Positions 1-4,673 of a stretch of DNA of 5,979 nt are shown here, piece by piece. The translations under genes and the position numbers were made by a program. This DNA is from Firmicutes bacterium UBA5486 (GTDB taxonomy: Bacteria > Bacillota > UBA4882 > UBA10575): positions 25,923-31,901 of the forward strand of contig DIPO01000047.1 of NCBI GenBank assembly GCA_002427045.1, given 5' to 3'. How positions within the stretch are numbered: the stretch's first letter is position 1; each line of letters starts with the position of its first letter. The notes beneath the pieces were generated by a model. That model was not told where the DNA came from. It did no database searches and saw nothing but the letters and a program-made list of their open reading frames with translations.

Positions 1-39
1 AGGCTATCAATATATTGTGCAGGGACAGAAAAAATCAAT

Positions 40-56
40 GACAACGCAAAAAGCCC
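40..56 (+). repeat. Left copy of a 17-nt inverted repeat
   Basis: The 17 bases GACAACGCAAAAAGCCC occur here on the plus strand and again, perfectly, on the minus strand at 5963-5979, the last bases of the window. A perfect 17-nt match in 6 kb is not expected by chance. About 180 bp downstream (232-247) a degenerate ACGAGTAACGATCGAG resembles the heptameric repeat that adjoins the right copy, in the same relative orientation. I infer a dispersed intergenic repeat with one copy at each flank. How far the right copy extends is hidden by the window end. Confidence 0.6.
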
Positions 57-61
57 GTTAG

Positions 62-350
62 TAGGTTCCTCCTAACTATAATTTTTAATACTGTTCTTAC
101 TGATAAAACTAATAAAATTAATGTAACTACACATTTAGCTTTACTGGAAACTCTACATAAATTATAAGCAAGGAAGTATCTTTAGAAATATATTAAAATA
201 TTGGATAAACTTACATAGGCTATTAATCAATACGAGTAACGATCGAGGAGCAACAAATTAGGAGAGGTCTTTGTAAGAAAGAAGTAATTAGTTTTTTATA
301 TTTTTTAGCAGTTATAACTGAGGAATTTAATATAAAAAAAAAGAGAAAAA
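62..350. other. AT-rich non-coding stretch, no gene supported
   Basis: This stretch is strongly AT-rich and has stops in all frames. One plus-strand frame stays open from about 230 to 413 but has no ATG, GTG or TTG with a ribosome binding site, and it runs through the terminator at 351-384, so I do not call it. An imperfect hairpin at 57-76 (GTTAG/CTAAC arms plus AGG/CCT), followed by an AT-rich run, might be the terminator of a gene to the left; that is weak. Confidence 0.5.
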
Positions 351-384
351 AAAGTGGAGATTTTTTTAGAAAAATCTCCACTTT
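334..384 (-). terminator. Intrinsic terminator of the 41-aa zinc-ribbon gene
   Basis: A perfect 15-bp stem (351-365 with 370-384) with the 4-base loop TTAG is followed, on the minus strand, by a long T-rich tract (334-350). The gene it ends runs into it: the last five sense codons lie in one arm and the TAA stop is in the loop. On the plus strand the downstream T-tract is shorter (TTTTTG), so its main direction is minus. Confidence 0.85.
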
Positions 385-491
385 CGGGTTTTTGTCGCCT
401 CGTGCACTTTAACAAATAAATCATTACTGCACTTAGGACAGAAGCTCTCCCACCCTTTAAGATTTGTTTGACAATCTGGACATTTCTTCAT
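366..491 (-). CDS. Small zinc-ribbon protein, 41 aa, function unknown
   Basis: This 41-residue ORF reads from ATG at 491-489 to TAA at 368-366. It has a strong ribosome binding site, AAGGAGGT (499-506 region), 7 nt before the ATG. The protein starts MKKCPDC and contains two CxxC pairs, C4/C7 (CPDC) and C18/C21 (CPKC), the arrangement of a minimal treble-clef or zinc-ribbon knuckle that binds one zinc ion. The C-terminal half is basic (KTRKWRFF), which might suit RNA or DNA binding; that is inference. Its stop codon lies in the loop of its terminator. A weak promoter may lie upstream, with TATGAT (523-528 on the plus strand as ATCATA) and TTGATT 15 bp before it. I do not recognise a specific family. 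Its start, ribosome binding site, Cys pairs and terminator make it a convincing gene despite its size. Confidence 0.72.
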   Translation of the reverse strand: MKKCPDCQTNLKGWESFCPKCSNDLFVKVHEATKTRKWRFF

Positions 492-620
492 GAATATTAC
501 CTCCTTTTTTTCTTTCAATACTATCATACCTTATTATGGTAACAATCAAAGGAAGAAGGGATTACGAAATCCATAAAAGTAATTTAAAGGAAAGTAACAG
601 CAAATCTTCTGTTTTGTAAA

Positions 621-651
621 TTGCCATTTCCCGAAGGTTTCCTGGTATAAT
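621..651 (+). promoter_or_regulatory. Extended -10 promoter for spoVAE
   Basis: A perfect TATAAT (646-651) is preceded by TGG, giving the extended -10 motif TGnTATAAT. The best -35, TTGCCA (621-626), is 19 bp away, which is long; an extended -10 tolerates a poor -35. Predicted transcription would start near 658, about 60 nt before the spoVAE start. This resembles a vegetative sigma-A promoter. I could not find a good sigma-G match (GnATR, then CATnnTA), which would be expected for spoVA genes. Confidence 0.55.
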
Positions 652-718
652 CCCCGCTTTTTTGGGAAAATCTGATTTTAGAAAGTCTTTCTTTTTCCAT
701 CAGAAAGGAGATTTCTTA

Positions 719-1078
719 ATGAACTGGAATATCTATTTTAATGCTTTTTGGGTCGGAGGTTTGATCTGTCTTATTACTCAGGTTGTTTGGGATCTTACTA
801 AGCTAAACCTGGGACAACTCCTTACTTTCTTAACAGTTTTAGGAGGCATCCTCGGTGGTTTAGGCCTTTATGATCGATTAATCCATTTTGCCGGCGGAGG
901 AGCAACCATGCCAATCCTCAGTTTTGGTAATGCTTTAGCCAAAGGAGCTATTGCCGAAGCAGAAACAACCGGGATCATTGGTGTATTAACCGGAATGTTT
1001 GAATTAACTAGTACTGGCATCACCTCAGCCATTGTTTTTGGTTTTCTCGTTGCTTTACTCTTTAAACCAAAAGGATAA
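719..1078 (+). CDS. spoVAE: Stage V sporulation protein AE (SpoVAE/SpoVAEB)
   Basis: This is a 119-residue membrane protein of the SpoVAC/SpoVAEB family. SpoVA proteins form the inner spore membrane channel that carries Ca-dipicolinate into the forespore and releases it at germination. The N-terminal FWVGGLICLITQ, the central GGILGGLGLYDRLIHFAGGGATMPILSFGNALAKG and the C-terminal VFGFLVALLFKPKG are characteristic. About four hydrophobic segments are visible (roughly 5-22, 33-51, 84-97, 102-115). I chose the ATG at 719, with AAAGGAG (704-710) 8 nt upstream. An upstream in-frame TTG at 662 would add 19 residues unlike the family. The length matches the family (about 115-120). It stands alone: no spoVAC or spoVAD lies beside it, the upstream neighbour is divergent, and the next gene is 225 bp away. 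It could be an extra paralogue; its own promoter and intact sequence suggest it is functional. Confidence 0.88.
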   Translation: MNWNIYFNAFWVGGLICLITQVVWDLTKLNLGQLLTFLTVLGGILGGLGLYDRLIHFAGGGATMPILSFGNALAKGAIAEAETTGIIGVLTGMFELTSTGITSAIVFGFLVALLFKPKG

Positions 1079-1100
1079 CAAGTAACTTGATGTAACCCCC

Positions 1101-1129
1101 TTTTCTTAACCACGGGAACATTATATAAT
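1101..1129 (+). promoter_or_regulatory. Probable promoter of the DUF2156-acetyltransferase pair
   Basis: A perfect TATAAT at 1124-1129 has a weak -35 (TTTTCT, 1101-1106) at the ideal 17-bp spacing. The predicted start, near 1136, coincides with the first base of the structured repeat region, so the transcript would begin with GGAATTGCATAAT. This fits a leader RNA of about 170 nt ahead of the gene at 1304. Confidence 0.45.
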
Positions 1130-1131
1130 AG

Positions 1132-1251
1132 TTAAGGAATTGCATAATCCATTGCTTTAAGATTTAACCATAAAATATCAGAGTGCAATTCTCTCTTGCT
1201 ATTAAAGCATTGCATAATTTATTATTAAAGGCAATTATGCAATTTCCTCAA
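1132..1251 (+). repeat. Repeated ATTGCATAAT motifs in imperfect inverted repeat
   Basis: ATTGCATAAT occurs at 1139-1148 and 1209-1218, and its inverse ATTATGCAAT at 1234-1243; a partial inverse TGCAATT is at 1184-1190. The outer arms, TTAAGGAATTGCATAAT (1132-1148) and the complement of 1234-1251, match with one substitution and one insertion. Within it, TGCTTTAA (1153-1160) pairs with TTAAAGCA (1202-1209). Several mutually exclusive stems are possible. The block could be a structured leader RNA, a set of operator sites, or a small MITE-like element with terminal inverted repeats. Its start at the predicted transcription start favours a leader. Confidence 0.6.
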
Positions 1252-1309
1252 ATAATAATCCCCTTAATACTGAGTGGGGATTTTATAAAACAGAGGGGGT
1301 TTTATTATT
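1251..1309 (+). promoter_or_regulatory. Candidate RNA switch masking the start of the DUF2156 gene
   Basis: Two stems compete for the same CCCC run. Stem A pairs AATCCCC (1257-1263) with GGGGATT (1276-1282) around a 12-nt loop, followed by only a short U-rich stretch. Stem B pairs AATAATAA (1251-1258) with TTATTATT (1302-1309) and CCCC (1260-1263) with GGGG (1296-1299); this covers the ribosome binding site and both possible ATT start codons. If both form, expression would be open in A and closed in B. The base complementarity is seen; the switching is inference. Confidence 0.4.
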
Positions 1310-2185
1310 AATTTCCATAATGTTACTCTAGATGATTTCTCTAAATATACTGCTTTTACCCGGAACCATCTCATTGAAGTCTCTGATCTTTCTTTTGCTT
1401 CCTTATTTATCTGGCGTAATTCATACCAGGTTAAAATGGCTCTAGATCAAGATTACTGTATTCTACTTTGTACTTTTCGTGGAGCAACCTATGCTCTTCC
1501 TCCGCTTATTCGTCCTACCCTTGACCCTATACCAATCCTTAACAAGGTTTCAGCAGTCTTCCATGAAAGAAATAAACCAGCAGTTTTTAGAGCAATTCCT
1601 GCCAACATGCTTTCCTATTTTCCTAAAGATAAATATAAGATTACCCCGGAACGCGAAATCTGGGATTATTTATACCGGACTAAAGATTTAATCGAATTAA
1701 GAGGCCGCAAATATCAGCAAAAAAGGAATCATATTAATCGCTTCCGCCAAGATTACCAGTTTTCCTATAATTCATTAACTCCCGAAGATGTCCAGGGTTG
1801 TATTGAGCTCTACCATCAATGGGCTGCTGATAAGAAGAACAGTCCAGAAATTGAAGAAGAAAGATTGGCTCTAAAGGAAGCTTTAGAAAACTTCTCTGCC
1901 CTCGCGCTCAAAGGCGGGGTTATTCGCGTTGAAGGAAAAATTCAGGCTTTTGCCATTGGAAGCCGGCTTAATAAAAATACGGCTTTAATTCATTTTGAAA
2001 AAGCAAATCCCGAATTTTCAGGGATCTATGCTGCGATTAACCAATTCTTTGTAAAAAATGAATGGCCTAATACTAAATATATTAATCGCGAAGATGATAT
2101 GGGCATCCCCGGCCTTCGTCAATCAAAAAAAAGATATCATCCTTTATGCATGATCGAAAAATACCTAGTTGTTGAGGATAGCTAA
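1304..2185 (+). CDS. DUF2156 / LPG synthetase C-terminal-like protein, ATT start
   Basis: This protein of about 293 residues belongs to the DUF2156 family, related to the C-terminal GNAT-like catalytic domain of phosphatidylglycerol lysyltransferase (MprF). Such domains transfer an aminoacyl group from charged tRNA, but stand-alone Firmicute members have no settled substrate. Family signatures are ELRGRKYQQKRNHINRF (about residues 132-147) and KYINREDDMGIPGLRQSKKRYHP (about 258-280). The first ATG in frame is at 1436, but it lacks a ribosome binding site. The frame is open upstream to 1289, and the upstream codons read like the family N-terminus (INFHNVTLDDFSKYT..., ...FASLFIWRNSY). No ATG, GTG, TTG or CTG occurs in that stretch. 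The only candidates behind the G-rich site AGAGGGGG (1292-1299) are the ATT codons at 1304 and 1307. I chose 1304; a lost start codon is the alternative. The gene ends 3 bp before the acetyltransferase gene, so the two are surely co-transcribed. Confidence 0.82.
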   Translation: MINFHNVTLDDFSKYTAFTRNHLIEVSDLSFASLFIWRNSYQVKMALDQDYCILLCTFRGATYALPPLIRPTLDPIPILNKVSAVFHERNKPAVFRAIPANMLSYFPKDKYKITPEREIWDYLYRTKDLIELRGRKYQQKRNHINRFRQDYQFSYNSLTPEDVQGCIELYHQWAADKKNSPEIEEERLALKEALENFSALALKGGVIRVEGKIQAFAIGSRLNKNTALIHFEKANPEFSGIYAAINQFFVKNEWPNTKYINREDDMGIPGLRQSKKRYHPLCMIEKYLVVEDS

Positions 2186-2188
2186 GAG

Positions 2189-3343
2189 ATGCTCTCTCTT
2201 AGAACATTAACAACAGCAGATATGAACCAGGCCCGATGCCTATGGGAAGAGTGTTTTGAAGATAGTTCTGCCTTTTTAGACTGGTATTTTGAACATCGCT
2301 TTCAGGCGAAAGATGGGTTGGGCCTCTTTTCGAACGGTTTACTACTTTCCAGTCTACATCTTTCGCCCAGAAAGGTTAGGATCCGGAAACATACTTATCC
2401 TTCTGCTTACTTAATCGCCCTTGCTACCAAACCCGCATTTCGTAATCAAGGATTAGCTAAAAAGCTTCTTACCTATGCCCTCAGGCATTTAGCAGCAAAT
2501 AATATCTTTTTTACTTTTCTGATGCCTTTTAATCTTCAATTCTATACCCGCCTAGGCTGGGGGATCTACTGCCAACATGAGCTTTATAGAATTCCTTTCT
2601 TAACGATAGAAGATTCTCACCCTAATTTTTCTTTATTTTCAGCAGAATCTGATTATCATCTACTAGAAAAGATCTATAATAATTGGGAGAAGAAATTTGA
2701 TGGTGCATTAATCAGAGAACAAAACGATTGGGAGTGCCTGTTAAAAGACCACTTTATGGATGGTGGTAAAGTCTGGGTTTTATCTAATAAAGATTTGGAA
2801 CCAGCAGCCTATGCCCTAACTCTTACAAAAGCCAATCAAGAAAAGTTGTTTATAAGAGAGCTTGCTTATACTCATCCTTCTTTAGGAAAGGATTTGCTCC
2901 GCCAACTCTCGGTAGATAATCCGCAAAATGCCCTGGTTTGGATTGCACCAGAAAAAAGTAATCTGCCACCATCATTCCTTCCGGTTAAGACTCTCCCGAT
3001 GATCCTTGGGAGAATTACCAATCTGCAAAAAGCCCTGGAAACACTCGTTTATCCTCCAATCGATTTCCAGGCTACTTTAGAAGTTTCTGATCCTCTTCTT
3101 CCCGAGAATAATGGGATCTATCAACTTAATCTTAAAGAAGGCCAGATGCGGATTTTAAAAGTGCCCACAGCTGATGTACAAATTCGTTGTTCCATCGGTG
3201 CTCTGACCCGTCTAATCACCGGTAGTGCCTTTCCCGGAGACGAACAGCTAAATAAGGAACTGGAAATAATCTCTCCAGAACTCCTCCCCTCGCTTCAGGC
3301 CCTCTTTCCCAAAGCCATCAATTATATTAATGAATACTTTTAG
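2189..3343 (+). CDS. Eis-like GNAT acetyltransferase with SCP2-type C-terminus
   Basis: This 384-residue protein has the three-part architecture of the Eis family: an N-terminal GNAT domain (about 1-145), a second degenerate GNAT domain (about 145-270) and a sterol-carrier-like SCP2 domain (about 275-384). The acetyl-CoA-binding motif is R85-N-Q-G88-L-A90 in AFRNQGLAKKLL. Y119 in FYTRLGW is at the position of the general-acid tyrosine. The protein ends in Phe (NEYF). In mycobacterial Eis the C-terminal Phe carboxylate acts as the catalytic base, so an intact end is noteworthy. Eis enzymes acetylate amino groups of varied substrates, including aminoglycosides and peptide lysines; the substrate here is unknown. 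The start is the ATG at 2189, with TGAGGA (2173-2178) inside the end of the previous gene. Length is close to the family norm (about 390-400). It is translationally close to the DUF2156 gene, and both are GNAT-fold proteins. Confidence 0.85.
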   Translation: MLSLRTLTTADMNQARCLWEECFEDSSAFLDWYFEHRFQAKDGLGLFSNGLLLSSLHLSPRKVRIRKHTYPSAYLIALATKPAFRNQGLAKKLLTYALRHLAANNIFFTFLMPFNLQFYTRLGWGIYCQHELYRIPFLTIEDSHPNFSLFSAESDYHLLEKIYNNWEKKFDGALIREQNDWECLLKDHFMDGGKVWVLSNKDLEPAAYALTLTKANQEKLFIRELAYTHPSLGKDLLRQLSVDNPQNALVWIAPEKSNLPPSFLPVKTLPMILGRITNLQKALETLVYPPIDFQATLEVSDPLLPENNGIYQLNLKEGQMRILKVPTADVQIRCSIGALTRLITGSAFPGDEQLNKELEIISPELLPSLQALFPKAINYINEYF

Positions 3344-3345
3344 AT

Positions 3346-3382
3346 GAAAAAAGCTGGTCTTAACATAAGTCAAGACCAGCTT
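3346..3382. terminator. Bidirectional terminator between the acetyltransferase gene and hpf
   Basis: A perfect 11-bp stem, AAGCTGGTCTT (3351-3361) with AAGACCAGCTT (3372-3382), has a 10-nt loop. On the minus strand it is followed by TTTTTT (3346-3351 region), making it a strong terminator for hpf, whose stop is 33 bp away. On the plus strand the tail is only TTCTTG, so it is a weaker stop for the acetyltransferase operon. The two genes converge on it. Confidence 0.85.
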
Positions 3383-3414
3383 CTTGCAATCTCTATTATT
3401 TAAAATCGTTTATT

Positions 3415-3945
3415 TTAGAATTCTGGTTCAATTAATCCGTAATTTCCATCTTTCCGCTTATATACTACATTTACTTCTTCAGATTCGGAATTGAAGAAAA
3501 CAAAGAAATCATGTCCCAATAGCTCCATCTGCATTGCAGCTTCTTCAACATGCATAGGCTTAATCGCAAATCTTTTGGTACGGACAATTTTCGGTTCGGC
3601 GGTTTCCTCAACTGTACCCTTAGGTATAGGCGAGATGATCCGATTTTCTTCCCTCAGTTTTCTATTAATCTTAGTTTTATATTTATGGATTTGACGTTCA
3701 ATTTTGTCTACAGCACCATCAATTGAATGGTACATATCCGAACTTTTTTCTTCCCCGCGAAGTAAAAGTCCATTAACTGAAAGGGTAATATCAACAATAT
3801 GAATACCCCGTTCGATGGAAAAAGTGACTTGAGCTGCCGGAGGTTCATGGGCAAAGAACTTACTAATCTTCCCCACCTTTTTTTCTGCATACTGACGAAG
3901 AGCATCAGTAACCTCCAAATTTTTTCCATATACTTTAATCTCCAT
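3415..3945 (-). CDS. hpf: Ribosome hibernation promoting factor, long form (HPF/YvyD)
   Basis: This 176-residue long-form HPF binds the 30S decoding centre and dimerises 70S ribosomes into inactive 100S particles in stationary phase or under stress. The N-terminal domain (about 1-95) starts MEIKVYGKNLEVTDALRQYAEKKVGKI and has the typical IHIVDITLSVNGLLLRGEEKSSDMYHSIDGAVDKIERQI. A variable linker (about 97-118) leads to the C-terminal dimerisation domain IVRTKRFAIKPMHVEEAAMQMELLGHDFFVFFNSESEEVNVVYKRKDGNYGLIEPE (about 120-175). I chose the ATG at 3945-3943 with AAGGAG 8 nt upstream. An in-frame GTG at 3963 has no comparable site and would place the ribosome binding site inside the gene. The gene is preceded by a long structured leader and a sigma-H-like promoter. 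That agrees with B. subtilis yvyD, which is under sigma-H and sigma-B control. It ends at a strong terminator. Confidence 0.95.
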   Translation of the reverse strand: MEIKVYGKNLEVTDALRQYAEKKVGKISKFFAHEPPAAQVTFSIERGIHIVDITLSVNGLLLRGEEKSSDMYHSIDGAVDKIERQIHKYKTKINRKLREENRIISPIPKGTVEETAEPKIVRTKRFAIKPMHVEEAAMQMELLGHDFFVFFNSESEEVNVVYKRKDGNYGLIEPEF

Positions 3946-4064
3946 CTTATACACTCCTTCCACTGCTTTTGAGGATAAACCACCTGTAGTATTAGTGATT
4001 TGTATCCGATTATTCGTCCCGTAAAAGTAATGGAAGTAAAATACTGTGTTGCTTAAAAATAAAC

Positions 4065-4122
4065 GGGAGGTGGACGAGCTTAACCGGATGTAATAAGGCT
4101 AAATCTTCATCTCCCACCTCCC
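4065..4122 (-). repeat. GC-rich inverted repeat, attenuator-like
   Basis: Perfect 9-bp arms (4065-4073 and 4114-4122) enclose 40 nt. On the minus strand the second arm is followed by GTTTATTTTTAAG, resembling an intrinsic terminator with a large loop. The first arm is also a GGGAGGTGGGAG-ATG ribosome-binding-site look-alike, but that ATG is followed by a stop three codons later. If the internal promoter at 4122-4150 is used, half of the first arm would not be transcribed and the repeat would act only as DNA. Confidence 0.5.
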
Positions 4123-4150
4123 TTATACAATTGTACCTATTTAGCTTCAA
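4122..4150 (-). promoter_or_regulatory. Possible sigma-A promoter for hpf
   Basis: On the minus strand, TTGAAG (4150-4145) and TATAAG (4127-4122) are separated by exactly 17 bp. They match the consensus in 4 of 6 and 5 of 6 positions. Transcription would start near 4115, leaving a leader of about 170 nt. The spacer contains the 10-bp palindrome TACAATTGTA (4126-4135), a possible repressor site. The start would fall inside the GC-rich inverted repeat. Confidence 0.45.
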
Positions 4151-4191
4151 AGAGTGTCGATTCATCCGGCTTAGTTAATAAATCACTTTAA

Positions 4192-4232
4192 GGTAACCGG
4201 TATGAGCGACTTGGTAGCCAGCATGAGCAACT
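4192..4232. repeat. Two-copy 21-nt tandem repeat
   Basis: The units 4192-4211 and 4213-4232 (plus strand GGTAACCGGTATGAGCGACT and GGTAGCCAGCATGAGCAACT) match in 16 of 20 positions at a period of 21. All four differences are transitions. The repeat lies just downstream of the sigma-H-like promoter of hpf. In the RNA the GGTA and TACC segments can pair in several registers. On the plus strand the repeat also encodes a 14-codon open frame (4202-4246). Confidence 0.6.
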
Positions 4233-4249
4233 ACCTGGTTATATAAGAT

Positions 4250-4278
4250 ATATTCCCTTTCCGATGAAATAATCCTTT
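4250..4278 (-). promoter_or_regulatory. Sigma-H-like promoter for hpf
   Basis: On the minus strand AAAGGATTA (4278-4270) and AGGGAATAT (4258-4250) are separated by 11 bp. They match the sigma-H consensus RnAGGAWWW - N11-12 - RnnGAATWW at every defined position. Sigma-H governs entry to stationary phase and sporulation in Firmicutes, and hpf/yvyD is a known sigma-H target in B. subtilis. A 12-bp perfect palindrome, TAAAACGTTTTA, lies at 4311-4322, about 33 bp upstream of the -35. Confidence 0.62.
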
Positions 4279-4550
4279 ATCTTTTTGGGAAAATATCTCT
4301 TCTATAAATATAAAACGTTTTAACAATCAGTTTGTTCCCTTTTTCCCAGATTACACAATTATTTTAACCTAAAACCGGCCAAATAATTCCTCCATGCTTA
4401 AACTACTCACTTCCTTAACCTTCCGAATTTAGCTGGTCTTTATATTTCCATCTAGTTTTTATATCGCTTGACTTTTTCTTAAAGGATACGTAATGTGAGT
4501 TCTATAATTATACTCATGCTCTAAATATTTTATTATAAAAATAAAATAAC
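4279..4550. other. AT-rich intergenic stretch with palindromes, no gene
   Basis: No ORF with a start and ribosome binding site is convincing here. Visible structure includes the palindrome TAAAACGTTTTA (4311-4322), a pair of arms TGGGAAAA (4286-4293) and TTTTCCCA (4341-4348), and a hairpin with arms AATTATTT (4357-4364) and AAATAATT (4381-4388). A minus-strand frame near 4420-4376 ends in MEELFGRF but is only 8-13 codons long. Confidence 0.4.
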
Positions 4551-4576
4551 CCCCTCTGGAGGCAGAGGAGGTATTT
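4530..4576 (-). terminator. Probable terminator of the 89-aa zinc-ribbon gene
   Basis: CCTCTG and CAGAGG (roughly 4554-4569) form a 6-bp stem around GAGG, extended by ACC/GGT across one mismatch. On the minus strand it is followed by the T-rich GGGTTATTTTATTTTTAT. It lies about 100 nt after the stop at 4674, so it leaves a moderately long 3' untranslated region. It would also insulate the hpf promoter from readthrough. Confidence 0.6.
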
Positions 4577-4673
4577 TGGCAAATCATTTCATTAGCCAGC
4601 AACAAGTGACCTTAAAGACTGGGTTTTTATATCTTAGCGATTATTCATCGCCAATATACTAAAGTTAATAAAC

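Larger units (their letters stand above)
3946..4243 (-). promoter_or_regulatory. Long structured leader upstream of hpf (candidate RNA regulator)
   Basis: If transcription starts at the sigma-H-like promoter, hpf has a leader of about 300 nt. On the minus strand it holds, in order: a 21-nt tandem repeat; CTAAGCCGGATG (4174-4163), able to pair with CATCCGGTTAAG (4090-4079) in 11 of 12 positions counting one G-U; and GGGAGGTGG (4122-4114), able to pair with CCACCTCCC (4073-4065), followed by a U-rich tract. The last two helices cross, so they form a pseudoknot or exclude each other. I recognise no known riboswitch class. An internal promoter at 4122-4150 would start inside this leader. The pairings are seen; a regulatory role is inference. 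Confidence 0.4.

Noticed and set aside
2..75. Possible 3' end of a gene entering from the left (two frames open, ending at 59-61 and 73-75)
   Set aside because: Only 19-24 codons are open, two frames compete, neither tail is recognisable, and the 17-nt repeat found elsewhere in intergenic DNA lies inside.
868..1113. 81-aa open frame antisense to spoVAE
   Set aside because: It is a shadow of the well-supported spoVAE gene, with no ribosome binding site or recognisable domain.
1479..1691. 70-aa open frame inside the DUF2156 gene
   Set aside because: Out-of-frame shadow of a gene with clear family motifs; no ribosome binding site.
3491..3983. Alternative frames over hpf on both strands
   Set aside because: They overlap the clearly recognised hpf frame and have low-complexity, non-family translations.
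4108..4122. Ribosome-binding-site-like GGGAGGTGGGAG before an ATG on the minus strand
   Set aside because: The frame is ATG AAG ATT TAG, three codons only. It is better seen as one arm of the inverted repeat.
4295..4330. Possible CcpA cre site around AAAACGTTTT
   Set aside because: The spacing between the TG and CG elements does not fit the cre consensus, so I treat it only as a palindrome.
4376..4420. Minus-strand mini-ORF ending MEELFGRF (8 to 13 codons)
   Set aside because: Too short, the ribosome binding site is poorly spaced, and it coincides with a hairpin region; it cannot be told from chance.
4468..4508. Plus-strand TTGACT with a downstream TATAAT
   Set aside because: The two hexamers are 29 bp apart. 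At 17 bp the -10 would be TAATGT, a poor match, and no plus-strand gene follows.
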